From JBBQVS01 sp964250765 (GTDB lineage: Bacteria; Chloroflexota; Ktedonobacteria; Ktedonobacterales; Ktedonobacteraceae): a stretch of 64,000 nt of DNA. The translations under genes were made by a program, and so were the position numbers. Shown here piece after piece: positions 60,516-64,000 of this stretch. The notes beneath the pieces were generated by a model. The model did no database searches. It was not told the DNA's origin and saw only the letters and a list, made by a program, of their open reading frames with translations. Location: assembly GCA_964250765.1 (NCBI GenBank), contig CAXUHF010000010.1, positions 8,959 to 72,958 on the forward strand. Direction: 5' to 3'. The first letter of the stretch is position 1; each line of letters starts with the position of its first letter.

Positions 60516-61348
60516 GCAGACAACTCCCGCGCAATCGCCTCAACCGTCACAGCCTCTTGTGAAAGCGGAATCCCAATTTTTCGCAAACGTGTTGCAAGTT
60601 CGATTGGCTCTGGTATCGCCAGTTTCAATGAGCGTAACCTGGACACATCGGCAAAAAGCATTGCAGGAGTTCCCTCCATCACGATTTGGCCTTGCTCCAT
60701 CACAATAATGCGTTGTGCCAGTGCTGCCTCTTCGAGCAGGTGCGTTACTTGAATCACGGTGAGTCCTTGCTCTCTGTTTAACTGATGTAATAGCGTGACA
60801 ATTTCCTGACGTGAAAGCGGATCGAGCATTGATGTAGCCTCGTCCGCGATAATACACTTTGGAAGCAATGCCAGTATGCTCGCGATAGCGACACGTTGCC
60901 TCTGCCCACCAGAGAGCCTATGTGGTGGCAAGCGACGCAAGGCAGAAATTCCTACTGCAGAGAGCGCAGCATACACTCGTTCAGCAATTAAAGCACGAGC
61001 AAACCCTCGGACTGACAATGACCATGCAATATCATCCTCTACAAGCGTGGCGATAATCTGATTATCTGGATTTTGAAAAATCATGCCCACCGTATCACGG
61101 ATAGTACGACGTGCTGTCATATCACGTGTATCAAGCTCATTGATTAACACACGTCCTGTATCAGGAATAAGTAGCGCATTACACAGACGCGCCAATGTTG
61201 ATTTGCCGCTTCCATTATGTCCCAGCACCACTACGTACTCGCCCTCTTGTACATGCAAACTCACATCACGTAGAGCTGCTTGCGGTTTCTCTTTACTCGT
61301 CACCTGAGTAGGATAAGTATAGCCTACATGCTGTATATCAATGCTCAT
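60512..61348 (-). CDS. ecfA: ECF transporter ATPase EcfA1
   Basis: Start ATG 61348 overlaps the S-component stop (ATGA). 278 residues. Walker A LGHNGSGKSTLAR, Q-loop MIFQNPDNQIIATLVEDD, signature LSGGQRQRVAIA, Walker B CIIADEATSMLDP, switch VTHLL (His retained). It pairs with EcfA2 and EcfT to power uptake through a substrate-binding S component. Confidence 0.94.
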   Translation of the reverse strand: MSIDIQHVGYTYPTQVTSKEKPQAALRDVSLHVQEGEYVVVLGHNGSGKSTLARLCNALLIPDTGRVLINELDTRDMTARRTIRDTVGMIFQNPDNQIIATLVEDDIAWSLSVRGFARALIAERVYAALSAVGISALRRLPPHRLSGGQRQRVAIASILALLPKCIIADEATSMLDPLSRQEIVTLLHQLNREQGLTVIQVTHLLEEAALAQRIIVMEQGQIVMEGTPAMLFADVSRLRSLKLAIPEPIELATRLRKIGIPLSQEAVTVEAIARELSA

Positions 61349-62103
61349 GCTCTCACCGCCCCCTGTCTTTTCAGCATACGTCGCCGCCGCACGACTCTTT
61401 TCAAGAGCGAACGAGAGAAACGGCGTCTCCATTTTTGCATACGACCTTCGGGAAAAGGACGCACTGAGTAGCCAAGTCTCCGTACCAGCGAATTTGTGAC
61501 AGCATAAATCGCAATAACAAAAGGACACAGAAGTACCCATAACGCTACATAATAGAAACCCCACCAGTATCTAAAACCAAACGTAGCTAAGGGTGTGATG
61601 AGCGGCACAAGTGTATGCTGCCACCATTCACCAAGTCCAACACTGGCTGAAAGCACTCCGATCAGACTTATCGCACCAGTGTAGGCATTATGCAAACCAC
61701 GAACGAGCGTATTGAACGGCAATCCTAACAAAAATGTGCTGAGAAGGATAACGATGTACAGTGTAAGCGCACCACATGTTATGCCTATCAGAAGCAACAA
61801 GAAATGGGGTAAGCGATGTCTCATGGTGAAGCCCAGGAAAAGACCACCCGTTGCCTCTAGCAACATAAACACAACCAGCTGCGGACCCACCACAATTGCA
61901 GAGATGAAGAGCGCGACGATCATCCCCATCACACCAACATATAAGCCACGCCGCAGAACAAGCACCGCGAACACGATGAAGATAAGTACACGAAAAAAAT
62001 CGCCGCCAACGGGCAGATACAATGTTAGCAGTTGAAACACAACCGCGATATCCGCGAGTAATGCCCCTTCCGCAATCTCTATCGCGTTCAGTTTTCGGAA
62101 CAT
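61345..62103 (-). CDS. Putative ECF transporter S component (DUF2232-like)
   Basis: 252 residues with about six membrane helices (ALLADIAVVFQLLTLYLP, VLIFIVFAVLVLRRG, VGVMGMIVALFISAIVVGPQ, FLLLLIGITCGALTLYIVILLSTFLLG ...) and a highly basic C-terminal tail (MQKWRRRFSRSLLKRVVRRRRMLKR). Position directly before the EcfA genes with ATGA coupling is the reason for the call; the sequence resembles YybS/DUF2232 and MptD/E-like S components. Substrate unknown. Confidence 0.7.
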   Translation of the reverse strand: MFRKLNAIEIAEGALLADIAVVFQLLTLYLPVGGDFFRVLIFIVFAVLVLRRGLYVGVMGMIVALFISAIVVGPQLVVFMLLEATGGLFLGFTMRHRLPHFLLLLIGITCGALTLYIVILLSTFLLGLPFNTLVRGLHNAYTGAISLIGVLSASVGLGEWWQHTLVPLITPLATFGFRYWWGFYYVALWVLLCPFVIAIYAVTNSLVRRLGYSVRPFPEGRMQKWRRRFSRSLLKRVVRRRRMLKRQGAVRA

Positions 62104-62137
62104 GTATAGTCCTTAGTATTCTATTTATTGAGAAAGG

Positions 62138-62234
62138 CAAGGGCGCCCGCAAGGGGAACGCCCCTCCCATACGATGCTGACCATCGAGAGCGGATTCGTG
62201 TATGGGAGGGGCGTTCCCCTTGCGGGCGCCCTTG
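62138..62234. repeat. 35-bp perfect GC-rich palindrome, REP/MITE-like
   Basis: Arms 62138-62172 and 62200-62234 are exact reverse complements over 35 bases, with a 27-base centre that holds a small hairpin. Composition is much more GC-rich than the flanks, and the arm contains GGGCGCCCGCAAGGGG-type sequence that I associate with dispersed palindromes in Chloroflexota. It lies between the DUF262 gene's end and the ECF S gene's start; it may also terminate transcription. Confidence 0.8.
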
Positions 62235-62288
62235 TTCCCAGTGAAACCTTCAGTTATTGTAACTCTTTAGAGCATCATCGACAATATC

Positions 62289-63989
62289 CTACAAACGCCA
62301 GAGTTGCTTTAACGCTGTGATTAACTGGCTTTGACGTTGCTCTATCATGGCAGGAGTCCATATGCGAAAGCCTAGCACTTGCGTTGTTAAGGCAAAGGGT
62401 GAGATGCCATCTTTCGAGAGAAAATACCTCTGCTTCTTATCCTCGAAATCGAAGTTTTCGGCTTTCATGTTTTTTCCCTGTGACAACAACACGAGATTGC
62501 CCAAGCGATGTACGTACTTCTGGCGTATCTCTTTGGATGGAAACGCTTTGACCCATTCGCTATCGAGTGCGGGACGTTGTGGCAATACATGCTCTATCGT
62601 CACGGTCTGATGATCGTAGGATGCGACCTTCTCTGAGAGTTTCGTGTCCAAGCGCAACAGGACATAGCGGCACGGATAGTGCAACAGATAAATGTCACCA
62701 TCAAGCACACGCAGGAACTCGAAACGCTCTTTCGAGGTCAACTGAAGCGGCGATTCTGGATTGAATAGGTCTTCATCTGAATCAATCGCGTACAACAGTT
62801 CACAATAGCGGTCGATGCGCTTATATGGAGGAACGCGACATACCATGAAACTGATAACGAGGCGTTCCAGGTCCGCCAGGAAACGCAAGACTAAATCTGG
62901 TTGCTTGCGATGATTTTTGACAAAGTAGTAAAGTGCGGGTGGCGTCCATTGTGCATGGTCGAGATAGTTTAGCCATTTGAACATAGCATTTATCTCTTTC
63001 GCCTTCGCGGGTAAACCTTGATTGTAATTGGTCTTGAGAATGTTGTTGAACGCGTGCGCATAGGGAAACAAAATAGTGTCAATAAAATCTTGCGGCGTCG
63101 AGAAACGCGGTCGCACGTATTGATTGAACTCTTCGATCATGCCTTTGCTCTGACGCTTTTTAGAAAAGATTGCACGTAGATGAAAAAAGAGATTTTCAAA
63201 TTCCTCGGTGCCAAGCATCGTCTCCATCTCTTCCCACTTTGTCGCATACTCATCCTGTTTACTGGAAGGGATGAGACTCACAAGATCGGCCTTCAAAATA
63301 TCAGGGTAGGAAAGGTTCAGGCCACGACTGTTCAGCACGGCAAAGATCCGATACACGGCGTCGAGATCCGGGCTAGATACGGCAACGACAATCAAAAAGC
63401 AACGGTTGATAATGAATTGTGTTAGCGCGGTAAGTTGAGCGTCCGAGAGCTTTTTCAGTTCACGCACGAAGCCAAGTGTGTTAGCACGAATGTTACGCTG
63501 ACTTTCCGGTAACTGCGAGTCTTGTAATTCCTGTAGTGCTTCGATACCGCCTTTTTCCTGAATATAGGTTTGAAAAAACTTCGCGTCGCGCTCACGCAAC
63601 TTCAAACGGTACCGTTCTGGCGTGCCAGTGATAATATTGCCCTTCTCGGATAGAAACGAGGTCAAGCTTTCCGCGTAGCCTGTGCTAATCAAACTGCGAA
63701 TTGCGGATAAGAGCATTGTCAGGGTTGTCAGACGCTGCTGTCCGTCAATGACTTGAGCATCCGGCTCATCGCCTTTGATGATAACAATACTACCTAGAAA
63801 ATAAGGGGATATATCGTCAGTGGGCTTGTCACCACCCTCCATAGCCGTTAATAAGTCCTGATAGAGTTCTTCGGACTGCTCTGTCGTCCATGAGTATGAT
63901 CGTTGATATAAGGGAATAGTAAACACAAAATCGTCACTAAATATCTTCTTAATTGGATACTCGGACCCATGAATGTTCATTTTGCTCAA
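62289..63989 (-). CDS. DUF262/DUF1524 protein, GmrSD-like type IV restriction
   Basis: 566 residues. DUF262 N-terminus: FTIPLYQRSYSW (about 23-34) and VIDGQQRLTTL (about 80-90, the DGQQR nucleotide motif). The C-terminal DUF1524 HNH nuclease at about 455-540 has TIEHVLPQ with the catalytic His, and YVHRLGNLVLLSQGKNMKAENFDF with the Asn of the HNH motif. GmrSD cuts glucosylated hydroxymethylcytosine phage DNA; related proteins defend against other modified phage DNA. A TTG at 63989 has GGAG 7 bases ahead; ATG 63980 is the alternative. No methylase is next to it. Confidence 0.92.
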   Translation of the reverse strand: MSKMNIHGSEYPIKKIFSDDFVFTIPLYQRSYSWTTEQSEELYQDLLTAMEGGDKPTDDISPYFLGSIVIIKGDEPDAQVIDGQQRLTTLTMLLSAIRSLISTGYAESLTSFLSEKGNIITGTPERYRLKLRERDAKFFQTYIQEKGGIEALQELQDSQLPESQRNIRANTLGFVRELKKLSDAQLTALTQFIINRCFLIVVAVSSPDLDAVYRIFAVLNSRGLNLSYPDILKADLVSLIPSSKQDEYATKWEEMETMLGTEEFENLFFHLRAIFSKKRQSKGMIEEFNQYVRPRFSTPQDFIDTILFPYAHAFNNILKTNYNQGLPAKAKEINAMFKWLNYLDHAQWTPPALYYFVKNHRKQPDLVLRFLADLERLVISFMVCRVPPYKRIDRYCELLYAIDSDEDLFNPESPLQLTSKERFEFLRVLDGDIYLLHYPCRYVLLRLDTKLSEKVASYDHQTVTIEHVLPQRPALDSEWVKAFPSKEIRQKYVHRLGNLVLLSQGKNMKAENFDFEDKKQRYFLSKDGISPFALTTQVLGFRIWTPAMIEQRQSQLITALKQLWRL

Positions 63990-64000
63990 AACGTCGCTCC

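Noticed and set aside
1..64000. CRISPR array, rRNA or tRNA genes, insertion sequences
   Set aside because: No regular spaced repeats, no rRNA-like sequence and no transposase were seen on reading both strands.

Overview
The window looks like a draft scaffold from a Gram-positive-type (monoderm) member of the Chloroflexota, most likely the class Ktedonobacteria. The assignment is inference. It rests on moderate base composition, many zinc-ribbon/transmembrane and beta-propeller proteins, an XRE-GAF regulator, a SwrC-like RND pump with no outer-membrane partners, and a coproporphyrin-type haem operon. Two 100-N gaps (5095-5194 and 60341-60440) each interrupt genes. No tRNA, rRNA, CRISPR array or complete insertion sequence was recognised.

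Region 1 (1-9.4 kb, mostly minus strand): a GH15 glucoamylase/trehalase-like enzyme, a short unlisted membrane peptide gene, then the haem precursor operon hemA-hemC-hemD-hemQ-hemL-hemB, tightly overlapped and broken by the first gap. HemQ with HemA/HemL points to the C5 entry and a coproporphyrin-dependent exit of haem synthesis. Region 2 (9.4-15.5 kb): a zinc-ribbon membrane protein, an operon of two tiny genes plus a 683-residue phage-tail-hub-like beta-propeller protein with no other phage genes, and a divergent XRE-GNAT gene that appears frameshifted in a T-run. Region 3 (15.8-21.7 kb): a DEAD-box helicase with a long leader, an intradiol dioxygenase, and an operon fchA-folD-beta-propeller in which FolD lacks the cyclohydrolase lysine while FchA, a separate cyclohydrolase family, is encoded just upstream.

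Region 4 (21.8-34.5 kb): an FtsX-type permease, ECF sigma factor, membrane anti-sigma-like protein and ABC ATPase in one operon; an RND exporter; and a histidine kinase-response regulator-ring-cleaving dioxygenase operon. Region 5 (34.7-53.7 kb) is a mixed metabolic region: PQQ-like propeller, endonuclease III, a broken ABC-F ATPase, class II aldolase, threonine aldolase, several SDRs, an MpaB-like oxygenase, DUF971, a pentapeptide-repeat protein, a GT2 glycosyltransferase, a methyltransferase, an FTR1-like membrane protein, an XRE-GAF regulator, a cupin, and a SnoaL-like gene with an in-frame amber codon.

Region 6 (53.9-64 kb): clpP with a small partner, divergent from a ClgR-like regulator across a region holding two identical palindromes; an iron-sulfur photolyase; and an ECF-type vitamin/metal transporter whose S-A-A genes are separated from the T gene by a divergent TetR/SDR pair with a near-consensus promoter embedded in an 18-bp tandem repeat. 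The window ends with a 35-bp perfect GC-rich palindrome and a single-chain GmrSD-like DUF262/DUF1524 restriction protein.

Most noteworthy: the FolD/FchA division of labour, the orphan tail-hub operon, the ClgR-like/clpP operators, the amber-interrupted SnoaL gene, the broken ABC-F and XRE-GNAT genes, and the TetR/SDR insertion within the ECF transporter locus.
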